NCBI GenBank assembly: GCA_021784535.1
Contig: JAJYHW010000052.1
Location: 1-22,599, forward strand
DNA from: a bacterium
Lineage (GTDB): Bacteria; Patescibacteriota; Microgenomatia; Levybacterales; UBA12049
Direction: 5' to 3'
Length of the DNA stretch: 22,599 nt
The position numbers and the translations under genes are program-made. Within the stretch, counting starts at the first letter, position 1; the number at the start of each line of letters is the position of its first letter. Below are positions 15,651 through 22,492 of this stretch, in pieces. The notes below the pieces were generated by a model that ran no database searches, was not told the origin of the DNA, and was given only the letters and a program-made list of their open reading frames with translations.

Positions 15651-16924
15651 TGACTGAAGAAACACTCGCTTTGCAAGCAATTCGAAAAAAACTTGTCGGT
15701 AAAAAGCTCAGTTATGAAGAGATTTTTGCTGTGATGGATGCTATTAGCCGCGAAAAATTATCACCAATTCTTACTACCTATTTTGCAGCTTCAGGGTACT
15801 CCAAAGGCTTTACCAGTGAAGAAATGTACTATTTGACAAAAGCAATGATCGAGACAGGCGAGCAGTTGCGATTTGAAGGAATTGTTGCAGATAAACACTC
15901 AATAGGAGGAGTGCCGGGAACAAGAACAACGCTGATTATTGTTCCGATTGTTGCAGCAGCGGGATTTCTTATCCCCAAAAGTTCATCCCGTGCGATTACA
16001 ACACCTGGAGGAACAGGTGATGATATGGAAATTCTCGCTCCGGTAACATTTACCAAAAATGAAATCTACCGGATTGTCAAAAAAACGAAGGCCTGCATTG
16101 TTTGGGGAGGGAGTGTTGATATTGCTCCTGCGGATGATGAATTAATAAAAGTTGAGGAACCGTTACTTTTTGAAAGCTTTGATAAGATCCTTGTTTCTAT
16201 TATGGCAAAAAAAATTGCTTTCGGTTCAAATCATATTGTTATTGATTTGCCTTATGGTACACATGTAAAAGTGCATAACAGATCTGATGCTGAAATTCTT
16301 GCCGGAAAATTTGAGTATCTTGCGAAAAGATTCAAGGTAAAAATACAACTATATCTTCATAATACTAATCAGCCGGCAGGGCGGGGAATCGGGCCGCTTC
16401 TGGAAACGAAGGAAGCCTTGAAAGTACTGGAGCAAACAGAGGATCGCCCTTTTGATTTGGAAGAGAAAGCATTGCATCTAGCAGGCATGCTGCTCGATTT
16501 ATGCTTACATGACTCTTCAAAAGCATTGCAGGATCAGATAAAAAAAGAATTCGGGGATGGCAGAAAGTGGGCTCAGTATATCTTATCAAGTGGGCATGCA
16601 TTGAAGAAAATGCAGGAAATTATCGCTGCGCAGGGCGGGAATTCTGCTATAATAAGTGCTGATCTTCAGCCAGGTGAATACGCATACGAGATAAAAGCAA
16701 AAGAAAGCGGCATAGTAAAGGAGATTAATTGTGCCAATGTAACAATCATTGCAAAAATTCTTGGCGCTCCTTTGCAAAAAAGAAGCGGATTATATTTGCA
16801 TAAAAAAGCTGGTGAGAGAGTGAAAACTGGAGAGATTGTTTGCACTTTATATAGTGAATCACAACAAAATTTAAAAGAAGCAAAAGATTCTCTTGTAAAT
16901 TTTCAAATGCTATCCTATTTGTAA
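15650..16924 (+). CDS. deoA: AMP phosphorylase / thymidine phosphorylase family enzyme
   Basis: A nucleoside/nucleotide phosphorylase of 424 residues, splitting a (deoxy)nucleoside or nucleoside monophosphate with phosphate to release the base. The phosphate-loop region reads DKHSIGGVPGTRTT (81-94), followed by SSRAITTPGGTGDDMEILAPV (112-132) and CIVWGGSVDIAPADDELIKVE. The GGVPG-x-RT form and WGG-x3-APADD are the AMP-phosphorylase (archaeal-type) signature, not the GGVGD form of classical thymidine phosphorylase. Archaeal AMP phosphorylases are near 500 residues because of an extra N-terminal domain of about 80; that part is missing here, as in plain thymidine phosphorylases. AMP phosphorylase feeds ribose 1,5-bisphosphate into a RuBisCO-linked AMP pathway in archaea and some candidate-phylum bacteria; the partner genes are not in this window. 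The exact substrate is uncertain. mltG follows after 6 bp. Confidence 0.85.
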   Translation: MTEETLALQAIRKKLVGKKLSYEEIFAVMDAISREKLSPILTTYFAASGYSKGFTSEEMYYLTKAMIETGEQLRFEGIVADKHSIGGVPGTRTTLIIVPIVAAAGFLIPKSSSRAITTPGGTGDDMEILAPVTFTKNEIYRIVKKTKACIVWGGSVDIAPADDELIKVEEPLLFESFDKILVSIMAKKIAFGSNHIVIDLPYGTHVKVHNRSDAEILAGKFEYLAKRFKVKIQLYLHNTNQPAGRGIGPLLETKEALKVLEQTEDRPFDLEEKALHLAGMLLDLCLHDSSKALQDQIKKEFGDGRKWAQYILSSGHALKKMQEIIAAQGGNSAIISADLQPGEYAYEIKAKESGIVKEINCANVTIIAKILGAPLQKRSGLYLHKKAGERVKTGEIVCTLYSESQQNLKEAKDSLVNFQMLSYL

Positions 16925-16930
16925 AAACAT

Positions 16931-17929
16931 ATGGATTTTGTCAGTCGACAAAAAAGAAAACGTTCCAATAGCGGTATGAAAAAATTCTTTTTTCTTATTG
17001 TTTTGTTAATTCTTGTCCTTGGCGGATTAGGAGTCTGGTGGCTCAATGGTATCGCGCCGGCAAATCCTGCCGATCAGAAAACACAAACTTTTGAAGTGAC
17101 CCGGGGAGAAGATGTCCGACAGATAGCAAATGATTTAAAGGCACAAGGACTGATAAAAGATCCTGTGATTTTTTATCTTGTTGTAAAACAGCAAGGTATT
17201 GGTAATAAAATACAGGCAGGTGAATTCAAGATAGCTCCATCAATGTCAGATGTAGAGATTGCTAAATTATTGCAGGTAGCAAAAAACGACGTCCGGATTA
17301 CGATTCCTGAAGGAAAAAGAGCAGAAGAAATAGCTCAGATTCTTAAGGCTCATTTCCCCAGATATAACTCATCTTGGGAGCAGCAATTAGTTGCTAATGA
17401 AGGCTATCTTTTCCCTGATACGTATTCTTTTAGTAAAGATACAGGAATCAATACGATTATTGCAACAATGGAAGATAATTTTGTCAAAAAATATAATAGT
17501 ATTCCTAATGTGGGAAAAACCAGTTTGACAAAAAAGCAGATTGTTACGATTGCGTCGATTGTTGAGCGGGAGGCTAAATTTCCCAGAGATCGTTCACTGG
17601 TTGCTTCTGTAATTCTTAATCGCCTTAATGCAGGGATGCCGTTGCAGGTTGATGCAACTGTTCAATATGCGATTGGTACGCCAGGCAACTGGTGGCCTAC
17701 TTTGACCAACAGCGGTGGCAATATCGATCCTTCGTCTCCTTACAATACGTATACCAACCTAGGATTGCCTCCTGGACCGATTTCTAATCCCGGACTTGAG
17801 TCTTTGAAGGCAGTAATTAATGCGCCCCATACAGACTATTTCTTTTATATCTCTGATAAATCAGGGCACAATCATTATGAGGTAACTTCGAGCCAGCATG
17901 TCGCTGATATAAAGAAATACGGACTCTAA
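16931..17929 (+). CDS. mltG: Endolytic murein transglycosylase MltG (YceG-like)
   Basis: Membrane-bound lytic transglycosylase that cuts nascent peptidoglycan strands and sets glycan length. 332 residues: a basic N-terminus, a membrane helix at about 19-37, a LysM-like region at about 50-120, then the YceG domain with EGYLFPDTY (157-165). The catalytic glutamate lies in ASIVEREA (E212, matching E. coli E218), followed by RLNAGMPLQVDATVQYA and SPYNTYTNLGLPPGPISNPG near the end. It is complete. The start at ATG 16931 lies 6 bp after the phosphorylase stop and lacks a Shine-Dalgarno sequence; ATG 16976 (MKKFFFLIVL), directly before the helix, is an alternative. It ends only 2 bp from the convergent YtxH-like gene. 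Its presence implies a real peptidoglycan wall. Confidence 0.95.
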   Translation: MDFVSRQKRKRSNSGMKKFFFLIVLLILVLGGLGVWWLNGIAPANPADQKTQTFEVTRGEDVRQIANDLKAQGLIKDPVIFYLVVKQQGIGNKIQAGEFKIAPSMSDVEIAKLLQVAKNDVRITIPEGKRAEEIAQILKAHFPRYNSSWEQQLVANEGYLFPDTYSFSKDTGINTIIATMEDNFVKKYNSIPNVGKTSLTKKQIVTIASIVEREAKFPRDRSLVASVILNRLNAGMPLQVDATVQYAIGTPGNWWPTLTNSGGNIDPSSPYNTYTNLGLPPGPISNPGLESLKAVINAPHTDYFFYISDKSGHNHYEVTSSQHVADIKKYGL

Positions 17930-17931
17930 AT

Positions 17932-18402
17932 TTATCCTTTTTTGCTGAGCCCGCGAAACCATCGTTTGCCTCCGGTTTTTACTTTTTCTTTTATTGCTTT
18001 TTCTGATTCTACTACTTTTATAGGTTTGACGATTGCAGTTTCATCAGGTGCGTTACTGCGTGAAGCAGGATGCGCTGGTTTTATTTCTTGCGGTTCAGGT
18101 TTTGTCGCTTCCGGTTTTTTTTCAGGAGATTTCTGTAAGGGCTCCTGTATATCTATTGGTTCTGAATGTATGAAGTCATCATCTTCACTGAATAGTTCTT
18201 CTTCATCATTTTTTTCAGTTTCCCTCATTAATTGTTCAAGGTTTGCAAATTTTTCTGCGCCTTTTTCCAATATGTCTTTTAGAATTGCACGTCCGCGTTT
18301 GGTTATAAGCAACAAGGTCAGAATGACACCGACGATCACTCCCAGAAGGAAGCCGCTGCCAGATACTCTTTGTGGCTGGTTGTAGTTACTATTGCGTTCC
18401 AT
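17932..18402 (-). CDS. Small YtxH-like membrane protein with acidic/proline-rich tail
   Basis: 156 residues from ATG 18402-18400; a TTG six codons upstream is less likely. A short polar N-terminus leads into a glycine-rich membrane helix (GSGFLLGVIVGVILTLLLIT), then a basic RGRAILKDILEKGAEKF segment. This pattern is seen in YtxH-type membrane proteins. The remainder (about 60-156) is low complexity: an acidic cluster (EKNDEEELFSEDDDF), then a Pro/Lys/Glu-rich part and a basic end (GGKRWFRGLSKKG). No enzymatic motif is seen. It lies 50 bp downstream of the DUF948-like gene on the same strand and converges tightly on mltG. Its function is unknown; an envelope or stress role is only suggested by resemblance. 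Confidence 0.6.
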   Translation of the reverse strand: MERNSNYNQPQRVSGSGFLLGVIVGVILTLLLITKRGRAILKDILEKGAEKFANLEQLMRETEKNDEEELFSEDDDFIHSEPIDIQEPLQKSPEKKPEATKPEPQEIKPAHPASRSNAPDETAIVKPIKVVESEKAIKEKVKTGGKRWFRGLSKKG

Positions 18403-18418
18403 AATTATTTTAGTTTTC

Positions 18419-18452
18419 AATTGAAAATTAAAAATTGTAAACTGAAATTACA
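18419..18452 (+). repeat. Fragment of the AT-rich repeat family seen at 2620-2724
   Basis: AAAAATTGTAAACTGAAATTAC aligns, with one-base gaps and few mismatches, to AAAAATGTAAAGTGAAAAATTAC in the rpoC-rpsL spacer. It fills the 50-bp gap between two small membrane-protein genes. It is short and AT-rich, so chance similarity is possible. Confidence 0.3.
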
Positions 18453-18746
18453 TTAGTCTCTGTGGTGTTGATTCTCTTCTTTTTGTCCGCCAAGGAGACT
18501 CCGAACAAATTTTACAATAGTGATGAGAGAAGATGCTTTAACCCCCAACGCAAGCGAAGAAAGGGCAGATAAGGGAGCTTCAATATTTTCAGTAATCGAA
18601 TCTGCGTGATCGAGCACTTTGTTTGTCTTTGAAATTGTTTGTCGTAATTCCTTCAGAATGAGAAAAACCTGTATACCTAAAAAGACTAGTAATACAGTCA
18701 GTACCAAAATAACGAGTAATAATACAAGCTGGACAGGATCTATCAT
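18453..18746 (-). CDS. Small membrane protein, DUF948-like
   Basis: 97 residues. The N-terminal helix (about 6-31, VQLVLLLVILVLTVLLVFLG) is a membrane anchor. It is followed by an amphipathic stretch of heptad character (LKELRQTISKTNKVLDHADSITENI) and a second hydrophobic patch (ASSLITIVKFVRSLLGG), ending in a charged polar tail. This layout matches DUF948-type small membrane proteins, whose function is not established. The ATG at 18746-18744 has no Shine-Dalgarno sequence. It lies between the rodZ-like gene (81 bp upstream) and the YtxH-like gene, all on the minus strand and probably one transcription unit. The family name is tentative. Confidence 0.6.
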   Translation of the reverse strand: MIDPVQLVLLLVILVLTVLLVFLGIQVFLILKELRQTISKTNKVLDHADSITENIEAPLSALSSLALGVKASSLITIVKFVRSLLGGQKEENQHHRD

Positions 18747-18761
18747 ACTTTATAGACTACC

Positions 18762-18787
18762 TTACTTGAAGCCTTGCTGTCAAGTAA
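18762..18787. repeat. 26-bp palindrome between the rodZ-like and DUF948-like genes
   Basis: TTACTTGA-AGC-CTT-GCT-g-TCAAGTAA: eight plus three base pairs, a three-base loop and one bulged base. No T-run follows on either strand, so it is not a standard terminator. It overlaps a TTGACA hexamer on the minus strand (18783-18778). It could be an operator, an mRNA processing or stabilising stem, or chance. Confidence 0.45.
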
Positions 18788-18827
18788 AGGTTTGGCAAGA
18801 ATTTTTAAAATAATTCTTTCTTGATAC

Positions 18828-19457
18828 CTATTGTACTTCCACAGTGCGTTCAATTGTTGCAGTTTTTCCGAAGTGATTTACTGCTTTAATTGAAATTGTT
18901 GTACTGCCGGGAAAGAGCGTTATGTCTTTTTGGAAAGAGCCGTTATTTGCTACAGTTACCGGTTCTCCATTGACAGTAACCAACGCGTTACTGTCAGTTG
19001 TCCCTGATATAATAACAGTTTGCGCTGTCTTGCTGTCTTGTTGAGGAGTTGTGACAGAAAGATATGGCGGGATGAATGCGGCACGATACTGAAAAAAAAG
19101 ATAGCCGAAGACAATGAGAAGGAAAATAACAAATAATAGTAAAGATTGCTGGATGCGTATTCGTTTAATGGGGAATTCTCTGGTATTTATCATGGCGTCA
19201 GGCAATACTTTCATTGCTCTTTTTTCATCGAATTCACGTTTGAAGAGGACTGTTGTTTCTGCTTTTGGAAGTCCAAGATATGAAGCATAATTTCTTACAA
19301 ATCCCTGTGCGTATGCAGGAGAAGGAAGTTTGTGATATTCTCCTTTTTCAATTGCGGCAAGAAAAGTCGGTTTAATTTTTAATTCCTGCGCAATTTCTTC
19401 AAGAGTCTGTTTGCGTAGTAGTCTTTTTTGATGTAATCGTTGTCCCAAGCGTACCAT
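18828..19457 (-). CDS. RodZ-like protein: cytoplasmic HTH, membrane helix, outer Ig-like domain
   Basis: 209 residues. The N-terminal HTH domain (about 5-70) has the RodZ form: LGQRLHQKRLLRKQTLEEIA, then LKIKPTFLAAIEKGEYHKLPSPAYAQGFVRNYASYLGL. A basic stretch (KRIRIQQ) leads into one membrane helix (about 105-123). The outer part (about 132-209) looks like a small Ig-type beta domain (VIISGTTDSNALVTVNGEPV, then NNGSFQKDITLFPGSTTISIKAVNHFGKTATIE), not the standard RodZ C-terminal domain. RodZ links MreB to the elongation machinery; no mreB is in the window, so a shape or division role is inferred. ftsK lies upstream on the same strand, separated by repeat copy B. There is no ribosome binding site before the ATG. 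Confidence 0.8.
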   Translation of the reverse strand: MVRLGQRLHQKRLLRKQTLEEIAQELKIKPTFLAAIEKGEYHKLPSPAYAQGFVRNYASYLGLPKAETTVLFKREFDEKRAMKVLPDAMINTREFPIKRIRIQQSLLLFVIFLLIVFGYLFFQYRAAFIPPYLSVTTPQQDSKTAQTVIISGTTDSNALVTVNGEPVTVANNGSFQKDITLFPGSTTISIKAVNHFGKTATIERTVEVQ

Positions 19458-19464
19458 AAAAATG

Positions 19465-19587
19465 AAATTCGAATATCGAAATCCGAAGCAATTTCAAATT
19501 TCTAAATATAAATTTTAAAAAAGTTTTTGGCTTTAAAATTTTGTATTTTGATATTAGTTCGTATTTCGAATTTCGTGCTTCGAATTT
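19465..19587 (-). repeat. Intergenic TTCGAA-type repeat, copy B
   Basis: It fills the gap between ftsK and the rodZ-like gene. Read on the minus strand it starts AAATTCGAAGCACGAAATTC and ends TTCGGATTTCGATATTCG. It shares the 13-base block (19571-19583) and the 16-base block (19472-19487) with copy A at nearly the same spacing (about 112 bases against 105), in the opposite chromosomal orientation. It is also an imperfect palindrome (GAATATCGAAATCCGAAG near one end, CGTATTTCGAATTTCGTG near the other). No coding capacity is seen. Confidence 0.75.
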
Positions 19588-19588
19588 A

Positions 19589-21721
19589 TTATCCTTCCTG
19601 TTGTTGATTGGCTAAATATTCTTCCGCATTGCGTACAAGAACATCTCTCGGCTTTGCTCCTTCGGCTTGTCCGACAATGCCCATTTCTTCCAGTTGATCC
19701 AGAATGCGTGCAGCTTTTGCGTAACCGATTGACATTTTTCTTTGCAAAAATGATGCTGAGGCAGTATTGAATTGACAAACCAGACGGATTGCTTCTTCTA
19801 TTTCTCCATCCTTGCCATTTGCGCTACCTAGTCCACCCTTTTTTAATGGTAGCGGCTGACTGGTGACTTCATCAGTGTATTCAATAGGATAGTTGCGAGA
19901 CTTCAAAAAGTCAACAAGTCTTTTTATATCTTTTTCAGAAACAAAGGAGCCTTGAATACGGGTTGGTTTTGCTTGATCTGGTGGAATGTATAACATATCT
20001 CCTCTCCCGAGTAGTTTTTCTGCACCTGCACTATCAAGGATAACACGCGAGTCGACCATAGAGGATACATTAAAAGCAATGCGGCAGGGGATATTTGCCT
20101 TAATGAGTCCTGTGATGACATTGACTGATGGACGTTGGGTTGCGATAACCAGATGGATACCTGTCGCACGGGCCATTTGGGCAAGGCGTGCAATAGCGTC
20201 TTCAACTTCAACCGGCGCGAACATCATTAAATCAGCCAACTCGTCTATAAAAATAACAATATACGGCAAAGCCTGGAAGCCTGCTAATTCATTGTATGAA
20301 TCGATATTTCTTACGCCTCGTTCGGCAAATAACTTGTATCTTTTATCCATTTCCGCCATAGCCCATTTAAGAGCGGAGAGAATTTTTTGTGGATCGACGA
20401 TAACCGGTGTTAGCAGATGCGGAATTCCATTGTATACAGTAAATTCGACACGCTTGGGGTCGATGAGGATAAGACGGACTTCTTGTGGAGATGCGCGGAA
20501 GAGAAGTGATGAGATAAAGGCATTAATCAGGACAGATTTACCGGAACCGGTTGTGCCGGCAACGAGCACATGCGGCATCTTGGAGATATCAACAGCCAGA
20601 GGAGTACCTGAAACGTCTAGGCCAAGCGCTACAGTCAGTTTGGATTTTGTTTTTTGCATAGCGGATGAGGTAAGCATGGTACGAAGGGTAACAACTTCAA
20701 GAGAGCGGTTTGGTATTTCAAGTCCGACAAGATTTCTTCCCGGGATTGGCGCTTCGATACGAATCTGTCCTGTTGGAGCTTCTGTTGCCAGTGCGAGGTC
20801 GTTAGCAAGGGAGGTTATTTTTGAAACTTTTGTCCCTTGTGCGATTTCAAGAGCATATTGTGTGACAGCAGGGCCCAGGTTTGCTTCTGCGACTCTGCTT
20901 TCAACACCAAAGCTTTGCAATGTTTTTTCAATTGTTGATGCAGTTTTATTGACGTCTCCACGGTCTGCTTTCCCTCCCGGATTATCAGAGAGAAGTGAGG
21001 GAGAAGGGTATTCCCAGACTCCTGTTGTTGTCCCCGTAAGTAAATTGCTTACTAGTTTGTCGGGTAAGATTTCCAGATGCTCCCTTTTTTGTGCAGACGA
21101 ATGAGGTAAATTTTCTTTGAGCGGCGCAATCGTCTCCTCTTTTGATGATTGTCCGCCTTTGATTGTGAGCGGCTTATTTTTGTCGAGCTTTGATTTTTCA
21201 GATTTTGCGGCAAATGTGAAGAGTTTACGCGGAATAAGTCTGTTGAACGTCTCACCGATATTGCTGAATAATTCAAGGATTTCATCAATTGAAGTATCGA
21301 AAAAGACAATCGTACCGACCAATAAGCCGCCGATAAAGACAAGATCTGCGCCCGGTGTGGTAATAATTTCTTTTAAAATTGAAAAAATTGCTTGACCAGT
21401 CGCGCCGCTTTTTGTCAGTCCGAGCAATGAGAGGAAAATCAGCATGTAGCCTACTATGACGTTTACTTGCGAAAGGTACATTTTAAGTCGCAAAAAAAGA
21501 AAGCCAAAGAGAAAGAATGCAAAAGGCAGGAGGATATCCAAGGCGCCAAATTTATTATGCGCCCAGGAATGTAAAATCATTGTAGAGGTACTGGTATGGA
21601 TGATTGAGAGAAGGAAAAGCGCGCCAGTGAGAAAAAAGCCCAGACTAAAAATGGTATAGATTGTTTTTTTCTTTAGTTTGAGTTTTAACGATTTTTTTCT
21701 TCTCGCTCGATGCTTGGGCAT
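19589..21721 (-). CDS. ftsK: DNA translocase FtsK/SpoIIIE
   Basis: Septal DNA pump that clears chromosomes from the closing division site. I choose ATG 21721-21719 (MPKHRARRKKS), giving 710 residues, over a GTG nine codons earlier, because a promoter -10 element lies between them. After a very basic start, four membrane helices cover about residues 20-145. A short linker follows, much shorter than in E. coli. The motor has Walker A AGTTGSGKS (388-396), DPKRVEF, Walker B IVIFIDELADL (about 488-498) and IATQRPSVNVITG. The C-terminal gamma winged-helix domain (EEAIRLVCQF to LEEMGIVGQAEG) normally reads polar guide sequences (KOPS). All key residues are present. It precedes the rodZ-like gene and follows the cyclophilin gene, each on the same strand. 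Confidence 0.97.
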   Translation of the reverse strand: MPKHRARRKKSLKLKLKKKTIYTIFSLGFFLTGALFLLSIIHTSTSTMILHSWAHNKFGALDILLPFAFFLFGFLFLRLKMYLSQVNVIVGYMLIFLSLLGLTKSGATGQAIFSILKEIITTPGADLVFIGGLLVGTIVFFDTSIDEILELFSNIGETFNRLIPRKLFTFAAKSEKSKLDKNKPLTIKGGQSSKEETIAPLKENLPHSSAQKREHLEILPDKLVSNLLTGTTTGVWEYPSPSLLSDNPGGKADRGDVNKTASTIEKTLQSFGVESRVAEANLGPAVTQYALEIAQGTKVSKITSLANDLALATEAPTGQIRIEAPIPGRNLVGLEIPNRSLEVVTLRTMLTSSAMQKTKSKLTVALGLDVSGTPLAVDISKMPHVLVAGTTGSGKSVLINAFISSLLFRASPQEVRLILIDPKRVEFTVYNGIPHLLTPVIVDPQKILSALKWAMAEMDKRYKLFAERGVRNIDSYNELAGFQALPYIVIFIDELADLMMFAPVEVEDAIARLAQMARATGIHLVIATQRPSVNVITGLIKANIPCRIAFNVSSMVDSRVILDSAGAEKLLGRGDMLYIPPDQAKPTRIQGSFVSEKDIKRLVDFLKSRNYPIEYTDEVTSQPLPLKKGGLGSANGKDGEIEEAIRLVCQFNTASASFLQRKMSIGYAKAARILDQLEEMGIVGQAEGAKPRDVLVRNAEEYLANQQQEG

Positions 21722-21733
21722 ACTCTTTATTTT

Positions 21734-21762
21734 ATTATAGAACGTCACGCGTAATTTCGCAA
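21734..21762 (-). promoter_or_regulatory. Promoter for ftsK
   Basis: Minus strand: TTGCGA (21762-21757), a 17-bp spacer, then a perfect TATAAT (21739-21734). The predicted start is near 21727, giving a leader of about 6 nt before the chosen ATG. The element lies in the gap between the cyclophilin stop and ftsK and rules against the earlier GTG start if this promoter is used. Confidence 0.6.
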
Positions 21763-21790
21763 TTTATTCGAAAGGCTTTGGAAGCGTATT

Positions 21791-22456
21791 TTACTGATTG
21801 ATCGTAATGCCCAGAATTTTGTCTCCAATCTGGATGTTATCGACCACGTTCATGCCGCTTGTAACAATGCCAAAATTTGTATATTGCCCATTAAGCCATG
21901 ATGCATCAGTTTTGGTGATAAAAAACTGTGAATCATTATTGATTTGCGGATTACTTCCGCGTGCCATTCCTATTGAACCGACAACAAAAGGTCTTTGTGT
22001 TTGCTCTGCCGGCATTTGTCCACCGCCTGTCCCGTTGCCTTTTGGATCTCCCCCTTGAATTACCCAATTTTCTACTCTGTGGAAGATTAAATTATTATAA
22101 TAATTCGTACTTGCTTTTAGTATGAAATTTCTAACCGTATTTGGCGCCTGATCACCGAAAAGCATAATATGTATATTGCCTTTTGTTGTTTTGATCGTCG
22201 CTGGGATTGAAGCAGCAATTGGTCCCTGTAAGGCAGCAGCAGCCTGTTCATATGCTTGAGAGCCGGGTTGGGGTCCCTGTTGCACTTGCTGTTGCTGCGG
22301 CAGGATTGTCGGTGTGATGACTTTAAAAACAGAACTTCCCGGAGGCGTGGGGATAATTGTTGAATTACTGCTGACTGCTCCAAATTGCGTTGTAACAATC
22401 AGTCCGATGAAAATAACAAGTATGACGGCAAAAATAATGACGTGAAACTTGTTCAT
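21791..22456 (-). CDS. Membrane-anchored peptidyl-prolyl cis-trans isomerase, cyclophilin type
   Basis: Proline isomerase that would help exported proteins fold. 221 residues from ATG 22456-22454 (MNKFHVIIFAV); a longer frame upstream would cross the predicted promoter. A membrane helix or uncleaved signal lies at about 5-24, followed by a Pro/Gln-rich linker to about 80, with no lipobox cysteine. The cyclophilin domain follows: TIKTTKGNIHIMLFGDQAPNTVRNF, then FHRVENWVIQGGDPKGNGTGGG with the catalytic arginine in FHRV, then GSIGMARG, NDSQFFIT and WLNGQYTNFGIV. The histidine of the eukaryotic WLDGKHVVFG segment is tyrosine here, as in many bacterial members. It lies 69 bp upstream of the ftsK start on the same strand. 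Domain assignment is firm; the client proteins are unknown. Confidence 0.92.
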   Translation of the reverse strand: MNKFHVIIFAVILVIFIGLIVTTQFGAVSSNSTIIPTPPGSSVFKVITPTILPQQQQVQQGPQPGSQAYEQAAAALQGPIAASIPATIKTTKGNIHIMLFGDQAPNTVRNFILKASTNYYNNLIFHRVENWVIQGGDPKGNGTGGGQMPAEQTQRPFVVGSIGMARGSNPQINNDSQFFITKTDASWLNGQYTNFGIVTSGMNVVDNIQIGDKILGITINQ

Positions 22457-22462
22457 GGAGTT

Positions 22463-22492
22463 ATTGTAACAAAAATTTTTTTTCCTTGCGAA
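22463..22492 (-). promoter_or_regulatory. Promoter for the cyclophilin gene
   Basis: Minus strand: TTCGCA (22492-22487), an 18-bp spacer ending in TGT, then TACAAT (22468-22463), i.e. the extended -10 TGTTACAAT. The predicted start coincides with, or lies within about 2 bases of, the ATG at 22456, implying a leaderless mRNA. The remaining 92 bases from 22508 to the window end show no gene. Confidence 0.5.

Noticed and set aside
19986..21104. A 372-codon open frame on the + strand opposite ftsK
   Set aside because: Its translation has no recognisable domain and it lies wholly inside the antisense of a clear FtsK motor; long antisense frames are common opposite conserved genes.
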